A stretch of 64,000 nt of DNA, from assembly GCF_015356865.1 (NCBI RefSeq), contig NZ_JAAFZA010000001.1:3-64002 (forward strand), given 5' to 3'. Origin of the DNA: Catenulispora pinisilvae. GTDB taxonomy: Bacteria > Actinomycetota > Actinomycetes > Streptomycetales > Catenulisporaceae. Of the stretch, positions 24,160 through 32,353 are shown piece by piece (positions within the stretch are counted from its first letter, which is position 1; every line of letters begins with the position of its first letter). Both the position numbers and the translations under genes were made by a program. The notes beneath the pieces are model-generated. The model saw nothing but the letters and a program-made list of their open reading frames with translations, did not search any database and was not told where the DNA came from.

Positions 24160-26169
24160 GTGACGACTGAAGGCCAGGGCCCCGGCCCGCTGCCGCCCGG
24201 CTGGTACGCCGACCCCTCCGGGGAGCCGCAGGTGCGCTACTGGACCGGAACCAGATGGACCGAGCGCACCCGGCCTGACGTGCAGTCCTGGGTGCACGGG
24301 CCCCGGTTGGTGGACGTGCCGGGGGTGTTCGCCTACGGCCGCGACCCGGAGGCGGCGGCCGCGGTGCGGGTCAGTCGCGAGTCCCGCCAACGAGCCCTGC
24401 GATACCTGCTCTACGCGCCGCTGGCCGGCGTGGTGCTGGCGGTGCCGGCGTCGATCATCCTCACCTCGATCGGCCTGAGCGGCGCCGCGGTGTGGCTGGT
24501 CTACCTGATCGCGCTGCTCGGCGCCTGCGGCTGGGCCGGGGGCTGGCTGCCGGTGGGCCGGGTGCTGTGGGCGCAGCACGGCGACCGGGTGGTCGGCCTG
24601 GCCGGGCGGGCCGGGCTGGCCAAGAAACGCGTCGTCCCCCCGCCACCGAAGCCGGACATGTGGGTCGACCTGCGCGAGGCCGGGCACGTCGCGGCCGCCA
24701 GCCGGCTGGACGTCGCCGCCGACCACGGCGAGCTCACCGACGTCGACTACGTCCGCATGGTCCGGGTGATCCGGCAGGCCCGCGGCGACCAGGGCCGGCT
24801 GGCGCTGGCGGCCGCCGAGATCGAGGACTCCGGCCCGCACGCCTGGCTGCACCCCTCCGGCCAGCGCGACCTGCCGGCCCGGCTCGGCGAGCACGACCTG
24901 ATGACCGGCCAGGTGCGGCTCGGCGTCGCCTCGGACACCGCGAAGAACCCGGCGACCCACTCCGGCCAGACCTTCGCCCTGGACGCCGAGGTCCTGCGCA
25001 CCTCGCTGCTGGTGATAGGGCCCACCGGCAGCGGCAAGACCCGCAGCTTCGCCCGGCCGATCGTGGAGCTGCTCGGCCTGCAGACGCTGACCAACATGGC
25101 CTCGGTCGTGGTCATCGACCCGCACGGCGACTACAGCCTGCCCGGCTTCTTCGACGTAGACATCGACCCGCTGGACCCGGACTCGCAGTGGGGCTTCGAC
25201 CTCTACGGCGGCGCGCGCAACCCGGCCGAGGCCGCCGACCGGCTGGCCGGCGCGCTGCTGCCGCCGGGCGTCGAGCCGGAGGCCGACGCGGCCGCGCACA
25301 ACGGGCTGGACGCCGCGCTCAGTTGGTTCCGCGAGCGGGAGGGCCGCTACCCGACGCTCAAGGAACTGATCGCCGAGCTGATCGAGGGCGGCCCGCGGCT
25401 GCTGGTGGAGCGGCTGCGGCTGCTGGACCGGCCGGCGCTGGTCGAGCTGTTCGACGGCCGGTCGGAGCAGAAGTTCTCGATGCGGCAGATCGACCGGCCG
25501 ATGCGGGTCCGGATCGCCCTGCCGGAGGCCGCCTATCCGCAGGCCGCGCGGATCCTGGCCCGGCTGGCGGTCTCGCAGTTCGTGCAGACCGTGTCGGCGC
25601 CGGACGTCGACCGCTCGGTCTTCAAGGGCCTGATCGTCGACGACGCCGGCCGCTTCGTCGACGAGTACGTGGTCCAGGGCCTGCAACGGGCCCGCGCGGC
25701 CAACGCCGGCCTGATCCTGCTGGCCCAGTCGATGCGCGAGTTCCCCGAGGACCTGCGGGCCACGGTCTTCGCGAACACCGGCTGCAAGGCGGTGTTCGCC
25801 GGGATCGACCCGCAGGACGCGGCCTACATCGCCGATTTCTGGGGCAAGCAGTGGGTGGCCGAGACCACGGTGACCACCGGCCAGGAGAACACCACCCGCA
25901 GCGGCACCATCACCGGGCCGCCGGAGCGCGGGCGCAGCGTGAAGTCGATGGGCCGGGTCCGCACCGCCCGGCGCCCGGGCCAGCTGCTGGCGCTGACCGG
26001 GGGCTCGTCGGTGACCCAGCAGCGCTCGGTGGCGACCCGGCCGGTGGAGCGCTACGTGTGGTCGCCGTCGGAGATCATCAACGAGATCCCGACCGGGCAC
26101 GCGCTGGTGTCGCTGTCCACGGCCGAGGGGTTCCGGACGCCGCCGGTGCTGGTGGACCTGCGGGGGTAG
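24160..26169 (+). CDS. VirD4/TraG-like membrane ATPase with N-terminal DUF2510
   Basis: A 669-residue ATPase. Residues ~10-40 are a DUF2510 domain (PPGWYADPSGEPQVRYWTG, then TRWTERTRP). Two membrane helices follow (about 85-135). The motor domain has Walker A GPTGSGKT (287-294), a PHGDYSLPGFF strand after VVVIDPH, and FKGLIVDDAGRFVDEY with the TraG/VirD4-like LLAQSMREFPEDL and FANTGCKAVFAG. Proteins of this class couple DNA or proteins to a secretion channel. No relaxase or other type IV component is nearby, so its role is open. The GTG start is six bases after a TACACA box. It ends four bases from the convergent peptidase. Confidence 0.75.
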   Translation: MTTEGQGPGPLPPGWYADPSGEPQVRYWTGTRWTERTRPDVQSWVHGPRLVDVPGVFAYGRDPEAAAAVRVSRESRQRALRYLLYAPLAGVVLAVPASIILTSIGLSGAAVWLVYLIALLGACGWAGGWLPVGRVLWAQHGDRVVGLAGRAGLAKKRVVPPPPKPDMWVDLREAGHVAAASRLDVAADHGELTDVDYVRMVRVIRQARGDQGRLALAAAEIEDSGPHAWLHPSGQRDLPARLGEHDLMTGQVRLGVASDTAKNPATHSGQTFALDAEVLRTSLLVIGPTGSGKTRSFARPIVELLGLQTLTNMASVVVIDPHGDYSLPGFFDVDIDPLDPDSQWGFDLYGGARNPAEAADRLAGALLPPGVEPEADAAAHNGLDAALSWFREREGRYPTLKELIAELIEGGPRLLVERLRLLDRPALVELFDGRSEQKFSMRQIDRPMRVRIALPEAAYPQAARILARLAVSQFVQTVSAPDVDRSVFKGLIVDDAGRFVDEYVVQGLQRARAANAGLILLAQSMREFPEDLRATVFANTGCKAVFAGIDPQDAAYIADFWGKQWVAETTVTTGQENTTRSGTITGPPERGRSVKSMGRVRTARRPGQLLALTGGSSVTQQRSVATRPVERYVWSPSEIINEIPTGHALVSLSTAEGFRTPPVLVDLRG

Positions 26170-26173
26170 CGCC

Positions 26174-26932
26174 TCAGCCGGAGTGCCACGTCACGGTGAA
26201 GCCCCCGGACGGCGAGATCGGCGAGGGCGCCGCCTTCGTGGTCCCGCCGCTGGTCATCGTGATCGGCTCCGGGTTGAACGAGCCAAGCCCGGTGCCGTTC
26301 GCGCTGGCGGCGCTGAACGCCGCGGTGCCGAAGTCGGACAGCGGCAGGACGCCGGTGGCGTCCGACGGCGCCTCGGCGATGACCTCGGCCGAGGCCAGGG
26401 CCGGGTTGTCCAGGTGCGCGTCGACCGAGTGGGACCACCCCTTGGTCTGGTCGCCGATGTTCAGGGTGAAGCGGCCGGAGCCGTTGTAGACGACCGAGGC
26501 GCGGATGACGTCGCCGGGGGAGATGGCGCCGGACAGGTTGACCGGGCCGCCGGGGTACATCTCGTACCAGGAGGAGTAGGCCGCCGAGCCTTTGGCGCAG
26601 TCGGCCTCGGTGCCGATCTGCTCGACCGAGCTGCTGCCGTCGCCGTCCAGGCCGATCCAGAACGAGGAGTACGTGTTCTGTGACCGGCAGCTGACGCCGG
26701 GCTCGGTCCAGGTGGCGCTGACCGAGTGGTACCCGCCGCCGGCCGCGGCGTAGCCGGCCCAGTTCGCCGAGGCGCTGTGGCGCAGATCGGGGCCGATCAC
26801 CCGGTCGTGGGTGACCGTCCGGGCGGGGTCGTCCCCGTTCGCCGCGGACGCGGCCGGGGTGGTGATGAGGGCCGCGGATATCGCTCCGGTGAGCGCCACG
26901 GCGGCGACCGGGCGGCGGCGGGAAGAAGACAT
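26174..26932 (-). CDS. Secreted glutamic peptidase, G1 (eqolisin) family
   Basis: A 252-residue exported protein. An Arg-rich signal peptide (cleavage near 30, after AASA) precedes a single G1 peptidase domain. The signature WAGYAAAGGGYHSVSATWTE is followed by SSFWIGLDG and the presumed catalytic Gln105 (VEQIGTEAD), with the catalytic Glu in SAEVIAEAPSD (E183, by analogy with fungal eqolisins). Such enzymes work at acidic pH and use a Gln/Glu dyad. Two Cys pairs are possible. GGAG lies seven bases before the ATG. Activity itself is inferred from the family; the domain match is clear. Confidence 0.83.
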   Translation of the reverse strand: MSSSRRRPVAAVALTGAISAALITTPAASAANGDDPARTVTHDRVIGPDLRHSASANWAGYAAAGGGYHSVSATWTEPGVSCRSQNTYSSFWIGLDGDGSSSVEQIGTEADCAKGSAAYSSWYEMYPGGPVNLSGAISPGDVIRASVVYNGSGRFTLNIGDQTKGWSHSVDAHLDNPALASAEVIAEAPSDATGVLPLSDFGTAAFSAASANGTGLGSFNPEPITMTSGGTTKAAPSPISPSGGFTVTWHSG

Positions 26933-27089
26933 CCGGCGTCTCCAATCTCTGTGTTCTGAGATGGAGACTAGATAACCCTTTTGAAGATGTCTGCCCTAAA
27001 AGGGGCAAAAGCCCGATTCGCCAGGCCGCGCACCCGTTCGCCGCCTCCGCGCCGGATCGGTGACGGACGGGAGCGCGATCAGTGCACGA

Positions 27090-27839
27090 TCAGCGCCGAG
27101 AGTGGGAGGCCAGGCCGCGCAGCATCAGGTCCAGGCCGAACTCGAAGCGGCCGTCGGGGCCGCCGGTCTCGAACATCGGGTCTGCCAGGGCCAGCATATT
27201 CGGGAACTGCTCCGGTGGCAGGGACTTGATATAGCCCTTCATCTCCCCGGCCCAGGCTTCGACGTCCTCTTGTGAGGCCTCGCCGTGGATCGAGAAGCGG
27301 ATGTCCTCCTCGAAGACGTTCGCCACCACGTAGAGGGCGATCACGTCGCCGGCCCAGGCGGCCACCCGGTCCGGCAGATCGCCGGCGCGCAGCAGCCCCA
27401 TGAAGCCCTCGATGATGTGGATCCCGTTCGGGCCCATGGGGACCCGGCCCAGCATGGCGCGGGCCAGGCCGGGGTGGCTCTGCAGGATCTTCCGGGTGCC
27501 GCGCATCATCTCGCGCACCTGTTCCATCCAGCGCTCCGGGTCCGGCTCGGGGAAGCTGACGTCGACGAACACCCGGTCCAGGGCCAGCTTCACCAGCTCG
27601 TCCTTGTTCGCGACGTGCGCGTACAGGGACGCGGCCCCCGTGCCCAGGTCCGCGGCGACGCGGCGCATGGACAGCGCGTCGTAGCCGTCGGTCTCCAGGA
27701 TCCGCAGCGCGGCCTCGACGATGGCCTCCTGGCTCAGCGGAGTGCGCGCGGGCGCCTTGGCTTTGCGCGTGCGCTCCCACGGGGGGACCGGCGCCGGGGG
27801 TGCACTCTCCGGCTGGTTCGGGGCTGCTGGCTCGGCCAT
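27090..27839 (-). CDS. TetR-family repressor (probable regulator of the divergent MFS gene)
   Basis: A 249-residue TetR/AcrR regulator. A Pro/Ala-rich extension (1-30) precedes the HTH (about 36-85, IVEAALRILETDGYDALSMR, ADLGTGAASLYAHVANK). The ligand-binding part carries the TetR_C tetracycline-repressor-type helices (DPERWMEQVREMMRGTRKIL, HPGLARAMLG). AAGGAG lies nine bases before the ATG at 27839. It is divergent from an MFS exporter with a dense array of one 13-bp palindrome in between, so it probably represses both genes. The inducer is probably a drug or metabolite handled by the exporter. Confidence 0.9.
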   Translation of the reverse strand: MAEPAAPNQPESAPPAPVPPWERTRKAKAPARTPLSQEAIVEAALRILETDGYDALSMRRVAADLGTGAASLYAHVANKDELVKLALDRVFVDVSFPEPDPERWMEQVREMMRGTRKILQSHPGLARAMLGRVPMGPNGIHIIEGFMGLLRAGDLPDRVAAWAGDVIALYVVANVFEEDIRFSIHGEASQEDVEAWAGEMKGYIKSLPPEQFPNMLALADPMFETGGPDGRFEFGLDLMLRGLASHSRR

Positions 27840-27860
27840 CGGGTCTGGCTCCTTCCTTCT

Positions 27861-27965
27861 CGAACACTGTACGCCTCTCGAACGCTGTTCGTAAAGGCGA
27901 ACACCGTTTGACTCGAACGGCGTTCGGAGGTAGAACGGTGTTCGTAGCAACTCGAACGGCGTTCG
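27861..27965. promoter_or_regulatory. Six-copy operator array upstream of tetR
   Basis: Six copies of a 13-bp palindrome related to CGAACGGCGTTCG start at 27861, 27879, 27898, 27914, 27932 and 27953. Two (27914, 27953) are exact; the rest differ at one to four positions. Spacing is 16-21 bp. The first copy overlaps a minus-strand TACAGT box (27866-27871) upstream of tetR. This is most of the 324-nt gene-free stretch 27840-28163. Confidence 0.85.
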
Positions 27966-28061
27966 CGCCGATGAGTCCGAGCGCCGAGGGTCGTCAGACC
28001 CCGCGTGGGACCCGGGTAGGCCGCGCAGGCCGTGCGGCGGGACCGAGGTTCGCGATATAGC

Positions 28062-28089
28062 TTGACATCCAGAACGCGAGATATATCGT
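28062..28089 (+). promoter_or_regulatory. Promoter of the MFS gene
   Basis: A consensus -35 TTGACA (28062-28067), 16 bases and a TATCGT -10 (28084-28089). It lies between the two operator groups and is flanked by a CGATATA / TATATCG inverted repeat (28053-28059, 28082-28088). Confidence 0.6.
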
Positions 28090-28103
28090 AAGTATGTCAC
28101 CAC

Positions 28104-28135
28104 CGAACGGCGTTCGATCGCTCGAACGACGTTCT
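28104..28135. promoter_or_regulatory. Two further operator copies downstream of the MFS promoter
   Basis: CGAACGGCGTTCG at 28104-28116 (exact) and CGAACGACGTTCT at 28123-28135, 19 bp apart, between the predicted transcription start and the MFS start codon. Confidence 0.8.
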
Positions 28136-28163
28136 TCCGCAGCCGTCCCGGAGGGGGACCACC

Positions 28164-29675
28164 ATGACCAGCACCATCGACACCTCGAACCAGACCGTCG
28201 ACCACTCCGCGAGCGGGCCTCCGGACTCCGCCGAAGCGCCGAGTCCGGCCAAGTCCAAGCTCGGCAGGGCCGTGATCCTGGCGCTGTTCGCCATCATCGG
28301 CGCCGACATCATGGACCTGCTGGACACCACGATCATGAACATCGCCAGCCCGGTCCTGCGCACCGACCTCGGGGCCTCGACCTCGGCGCTTCAGTGGATC
28401 GTGGCCGGCTACACGCTGGCCTTCGCGGTCATGCTGACCACCGGCGGCCGGCTCGGCGACGTCTTCGGCCGCAAGCGGATGTTCCAGGTCGGCATCTCCG
28501 GCTTCCTGGCCGGCTCGATCCTGTGCTCACTGGCCCAGACCTCGGGCGAGCTGATCGGCGCGCGCATCCTGCAGGGCGCCTTCGCCGCGGTGATGATCCC
28601 GCAGGGCCTGGGCATGCTGCGGGCGATGGTCCCGCCGGAGAAGATGAACTCCGTCTTCGGCATCTTCGGCCCGATGATGGGCCTGGCCGCGACCCTCGGC
28701 CCGATCCTGGGCGGCTGGCTGGTCGGCGCGAACCTGTTCGGGCTCAGCTGGCGGGCCATCTTCCTGGTCAACGTGCCGGTCGGGATCGTCGCGCTGGCCT
28801 TCGGCAGCAAGGTGCTGCCCCGGGACGAGCACGCCGCCGACGGCACCAAGCCCAAGCTGGACCTGATCGGCATGCTGCTGGCCACCGCCGGCGTCATGAT
28901 GCTGGTCTACCCGCTGGTCCAGGGCCGCGAGGCGGGCTGGCCGGCGTGGATGTTCGCCCTGATGGCCGGCGCCGTCCCCACCTTCGGTGTCTTCGCCCTG
29001 CACCAGCGCCACCGCAGCGCGGCCGGCCGCGACCCGTTCGTGGTGCCGACCGTGTTCCGTAAGCGCTCCTTCGTCAGCGGCATCGCCGTGCTGTTCGCCT
29101 TCGCGGCGGCGATGAGCGGCGTCTTCTTCGTCTACACCCTGTTCATGCAGGTCGGTCTGCACTTCAGCGCCCTGCACGCCGGTCTGACGATGCTGCCCTG
29201 GTCGATCGGCACCATGGTCTCGATGGGCGCCTCGCAGGCTCTGATGCCGAAGCTCGGCCCGCGCCGCACCCTGCAGGCCGGCATGTTGGTCATGTCGCTC
29301 GGTACCGTGATCTCCGCGCTGCTGGTGCACAACTACGGCGCGACCACCACCAGCTGGACGCTCGTCGCCCCGCTGCTGGTCTCCGGGATGGGCATGGGCC
29401 TGATCTTCGGCCCGATCTTCGGCACCGTCCTGGGCGACCTGGACGACGCCGAGGTGGGCTCGGCTTCGGGCCTGCTGAACGCGATGCAGCAGCTGGCCGG
29501 CGCCTTCGGGATCGCCGCGCTGGGCACGGTGTTCTTCGACAAGGCGGGGGCGATGATGACCAGCGTCCCGACCGCCGCGACCCTGGTCTTCGTGATCAGC
29601 GCCGCGATCTTGGTGGTCGCTTGGGCCGTCGCGTTCACGATGTCGAAGCACACCCAGGAGGCTGAGGGGCACTGA
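28164..29675 (+). CDS. MFS exporter, DHA2 family, under the TetR operator array
   Basis: A 503-residue exporter with about 14 membrane helices. Helix 1 is IGADIMDLLDTTIMNIASPV, motif A is GGRLGDVFGRKRMF and motif C-like residues are GLAATLGPILGGWLV. GGAGGGGG precedes the ATG, which is preceded by a TTGACA/TATCGT promoter and two operator copies. The 30-residue N-terminal extension is Ser/Pro-rich and cytoplasmic. Divergent from tetR; likely self-resistance or detoxification. Its end is convergent with the kinase gene and shares a hairpin. Confidence 0.9.
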   Translation: MTSTIDTSNQTVDHSASGPPDSAEAPSPAKSKLGRAVILALFAIIGADIMDLLDTTIMNIASPVLRTDLGASTSALQWIVAGYTLAFAVMLTTGGRLGDVFGRKRMFQVGISGFLAGSILCSLAQTSGELIGARILQGAFAAVMIPQGLGMLRAMVPPEKMNSVFGIFGPMMGLAATLGPILGGWLVGANLFGLSWRAIFLVNVPVGIVALAFGSKVLPRDEHAADGTKPKLDLIGMLLATAGVMMLVYPLVQGREAGWPAWMFALMAGAVPTFGVFALHQRHRSAAGRDPFVVPTVFRKRSFVSGIAVLFAFAAAMSGVFFVYTLFMQVGLHFSALHAGLTMLPWSIGTMVSMGASQALMPKLGPRRTLQAGMLVMSLGTVISALLVHNYGATTTSWTLVAPLLVSGMGMGLIFGPIFGTVLGDLDDAEVGSASGLLNAMQQLAGAFGIAALGTVFFDKAGAMMTSVPTAATLVFVISAAILVVAWAVAFTMSKHTQEAEGH

Positions 29676-29680
29676 GAGGG

Positions 29681-29697
29681 GCCGGTTTCAGACCGGC
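29681..29697. terminator. Hairpin shared by convergent genes, kinase stop codon in the loop
   Basis: GCCGGT (29681-29686) and ACCGGC (29692-29697) enclose TTCAG; the TCA of the loop (29688-29690) is the stop codon of the minus-strand kinase. Confidence 0.45.
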
Positions 29698-30878
29698 GTG
29701 TCCCCTCCGAGGAGTCCGAGGAAGGCTTGTCCTTCCTCGGACTTCGCATATTCGGCGTGGCCGAGGAACCAGTCGCGGTAGGCGATCTCAGCGTTCTTCT
29801 CGCTGCCGCCGGGCAGGACCGACAGGAAGTAGTCGATCTCTGAGAGCTCGTATTCGGCGTGGCAGAGCGGGAACAGGTTCGGCAGGGCGGCGGATTCGGC
29901 GGCGCTGAGCGGCCGGTTCGCTGTGTAGGCGGCTAGAAACTGCTGGAGCTGACGCTTCGACGCCGGGGCCGGGACGCCGTCGCGCAGCCCGACCCAGTCC
30001 ACGGCGAACCGCTCGATCGCGATGGCCAGGTCGTAGGCGGCGGTGGTGCGATCGGACAGGCCGAAGTCGAGGACCGCGGTGATGGCCGGCTGGTGGTGGT
30101 CGCCGGACCAGAGCAGGTTGGTGCCGTGCCAGTCGTTGTGGGTCCACAGCGGGTCGAGGTCGTTGTTCAGCCGCCGGTGGAACGGGAGCAGGAGGCGTTC
30201 GACGTCGGAGCGCCAGTCGCGGGCGGCCAGGAAGTCGGCGAGCCGCGGGCGGCGCGCGGTGATCTGCTCGATGGCCGCGATCGGGTCGGCCGCGCCGAAG
30301 AGCGAGAAGCCGGACTTCAGCGGCCGCCAGGGCCGGGGTGGGGCCGCGTAGCCCTCGGCGGCGATGTGCAGGCGGGCCAGCGTCGTGCCGGCGTATCCGG
30401 GGTGACCCGGTTTGTAGGGCGACCATGAGAAGACGTTTTGATACAGGTCCGCACCGACGCCGAGTTCCTGGACCTCGTAGCCGAAGTCGCCGCGGGTTCC
30501 GGCGGTCCATGCGTCGGGGACCGGGATGCCGCGCTCGCGGACGTGGTCCATGAAGCCGTGTTCCTCGGCCAGGGCTTCGGGGGTGCGCAGGGCCGACGGC
30601 AGGCGCTTGACGATCAGGTGTCGCCCCGCGGCGGTTCGGATGCGCGCGGTCGTGGACAGCGGACGAGGGCTGCGCCATTCGATCTCGGAGATCTCCTCGC
30701 CGAGTACCGCCTGGACTTCCACCGAGGTCAGACTGGGCCAGTCGCGCTGGACGACGGTCTCGGATCCCATGCCGAACACGAGATCGTCTTCGCCGGTCTC
30801 GCTCACAGTGCCGGTCTCGCTCAGCTCGGCAGCCTCGCTCGCCGAGCCGGTCTCGCCGGTGCCGCCGACATCGGTCAC
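29688..30878 (-). CDS. APH/choline-kinase-fold phosphotransferase coupled to a permease
   Basis: A 396-residue small-molecule kinase. The catalytic loop is THNDWHGTNLLW (about 248-259), the metal-binding loop VLDFGLSDRTTAAYDLA, and the ATP-binding lysine lies in RHLIVKRLPS. The GTG at 30878 overlaps the TGA of the upstream permease (GTGA) with GGAG eight bases before, so I take this start; it gives an acidic Gly/Ser/Thr/Glu-rich N-terminus of ~37 residues. An ATG at 30770 without a ribosome-binding site is the alternative. Coupling to a nucleobase-type permease suggests phosphorylation of the imported compound, which is inference. Confidence 0.8.
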   Translation of the reverse strand: MTDVGGTGETGSASEAAELSETGTVSETGEDDLVFGMGSETVVQRDWPSLTSVEVQAVLGEEISEIEWRSPRPLSTTARIRTAAGRHLIVKRLPSALRTPEALAEEHGFMDHVRERGIPVPDAWTAGTRGDFGYEVQELGVGADLYQNVFSWSPYKPGHPGYAGTTLARLHIAAEGYAAPPRPWRPLKSGFSLFGAADPIAAIEQITARRPRLADFLAARDWRSDVERLLLPFHRRLNNDLDPLWTHNDWHGTNLLWSGDHHQPAITAVLDFGLSDRTTAAYDLAIAIERFAVDWVGLRDGVPAPASKRQLQQFLAAYTANRPLSAAESAALPNLFPLCHAEYELSEIDYFLSVLPGGSEKNAEIAYRDWFLGHAEYAKSEEGQAFLGLLGGDTPV

Positions 30879-32263
30879 GCCGAGGACTCCGCGGGCTCCG
30901 CCGACAGCGGCCGCTCCGTCCGGGGCGTGCGCCGCCGGTCCAGCGCCACGATCGCGCCGGTGGCCAGCGCCGCCGCTGCGAACGAGTACAGCGAGGCCGA
31001 GGCCCACCAGCCCGGGTGCACGTGGATCCAGTCCTGGACGTGCATCCAGCCGTGCGCCCACCAGTCCACCGAGCCCGGGTTCAGCACCTGGTAGACCACG
31101 AAGCCCAGGGCCCAGGGCAGCAGCATCGCCGGCCGCGCCGGGGAGCGCTCGGACAGGTCCCAGCGGCCCTGCCGGCCCCGGCCCAGGAAGTAGTCGACGC
31201 CGACCACCGCGGCCAGCGGCACGAAGACCGAGCCGATCAGCCCGAGGAAGTTCGCGAAGCCGCCGAGGTCGTGGACGAACAGCGCGATGACCGTCACCAG
31301 CGTGCCGACCGCGCCGGCCAGGATCCGGCGGTCCACCCGGGGCAGCAGGTTCTGGATCGACATCGCGGTGGAGTACACGTTCGCGAACGACTGGTCCGAC
31401 TCGCGCAGCACCAGTACGAGGAAGAAGACCCAGCCGGCGGTCACGCCGAGCATGGTGTGGAAGACGTCGCCGTTCGGTCCGGCCTGGAGCAGCGCCACGA
31501 TGCCGATCGCGTAGCACCAGAACTGCGTGATGCTGTAGCCGACGACGGCCGCGCCGCCGGCCTGCTTGGAGCTCCGGGCGTGCCGCATGTAGTCGGCGGC
31601 CATCGGCAGGAACGACACCGACAGCGCGAGCGCGGCGTCGACGGCCGGGAAGAAGCCGCTCCAGGAGGTGCCGGTCTGGTGCGGGATCGGGTTCCGCAGC
31701 AGCTGGACCGTGAAGTAGAGCATGGCCACGGCGACCGCGCCGGTCACGTACTTGCGCAGGGCGCGCAGCACCGACAGCGGCCAGATCGCCATCGCCGTGC
31801 ACAGCGCCCCGGCCGCGAGCACTATCACCGGGCGCGGGATGCCGTGGGTGTGGGGCATGGCGTCCACGCCTTGCACGATCACCGTGATCTCGTAAACGCC
31901 CCAGCCGACCATCTGGAAGATGTTCGCCAGGCTCGGCAGCCAGGACAGCTTGGTGCCGAACAGACCGCGCAGCACCGCCATCGCGGGCGCGCCGGTGCGG
32001 GTGCCGACCACGCCGGCGATGGCGGTCATCACCATCCCGGCCACGGTGCCCAGCGCGATCGCCAGCAGCGAGGCCGGGATCGGCAGCGGCGAGTAGCCGG
32101 TGGGGAGTAGTACGACCGCTGCGGAGGAGAACCCGATCAGGCTGACGCCGAGGTTCGCCCAGAACGCTGCCTGGTCGCTGAAGGAAAGGGTGCGCGGAGC
32201 CTCGGTGGTGAGGAGCAGCGGAGCCTCGGCGGAAGCGGCGGCGGCCGGCGTGGTGGTCGTCAT
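30875..32263 (-). CDS. NCS1-family nucleobase permease (cytosine/purine type)
   Basis: A 462-residue transporter with about 12 membrane helices. NCS1 signatures are RTLSFSDQAAFWANLGVSLI near the start and LGTVAGMVMTAIAG, RTGAPAMAVLRGLFG; later VDYFLGRGRQG and VGVDYF fit the cytosine/purine branch (CodB-like). ATG at 32263 has GGAG six bases upstream; an ATG four codons earlier is possible. It is divergent from a PucR regulator and overlaps the kinase gene by four bases, forming a permease-kinase operon. The exact base or alternative substrate (for example an allantoin-like compound) is not decided by the sequence. Confidence 0.87.
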   Translation of the reverse strand: MTTTTPAAAASAEAPLLLTTEAPRTLSFSDQAAFWANLGVSLIGFSSAAVVLLPTGYSPLPIPASLLAIALGTVAGMVMTAIAGVVGTRTGAPAMAVLRGLFGTKLSWLPSLANIFQMVGWGVYEITVIVQGVDAMPHTHGIPRPVIVLAAGALCTAMAIWPLSVLRALRKYVTGAVAVAMLYFTVQLLRNPIPHQTGTSWSGFFPAVDAALALSVSFLPMAADYMRHARSSKQAGGAAVVGYSITQFWCYAIGIVALLQAGPNGDVFHTMLGVTAGWVFFLVLVLRESDQSFANVYSTAMSIQNLLPRVDRRILAGAVGTLVTVIALFVHDLGGFANFLGLIGSVFVPLAAVVGVDYFLGRGRQGRWDLSERSPARPAMLLPWALGFVVYQVLNPGSVDWWAHGWMHVQDWIHVHPGWWASASLYSFAAAALATGAIVALDRRRTPRTERPLSAEPAESSA

Positions 32264-32341
32264 GGCGTGCTCCATCGTACGGGGCGCGCGCACCGCTGTT
32301 CGAAGGGCGATCGCCGGCCCCGGCGGCGGGCGGCGGCGACG

Positions 32342-32347
32342 TAGGCT
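32342..32347 (+). promoter_or_regulatory. -10 box (TAGGCT) of the PucR gene
   Basis: TAGGCT ends six bases before the GTG at 32354, supporting this GTG start and a leaderless transcript. Confidence 0.45.
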
Positions 32348-32353
32348 GGGGCT

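Noticed and set aside
22633-26100. An 1155-codon minus-strand frame
   Set aside because: Only the last 443 residues are GabT; the rest is antisense to the TraG-like ATPase.
27840-28205. A longer TetR start near 28205
   Set aside because: It would run through the operator array and promoter; the ATG at 27839 has a ribosome-binding site.
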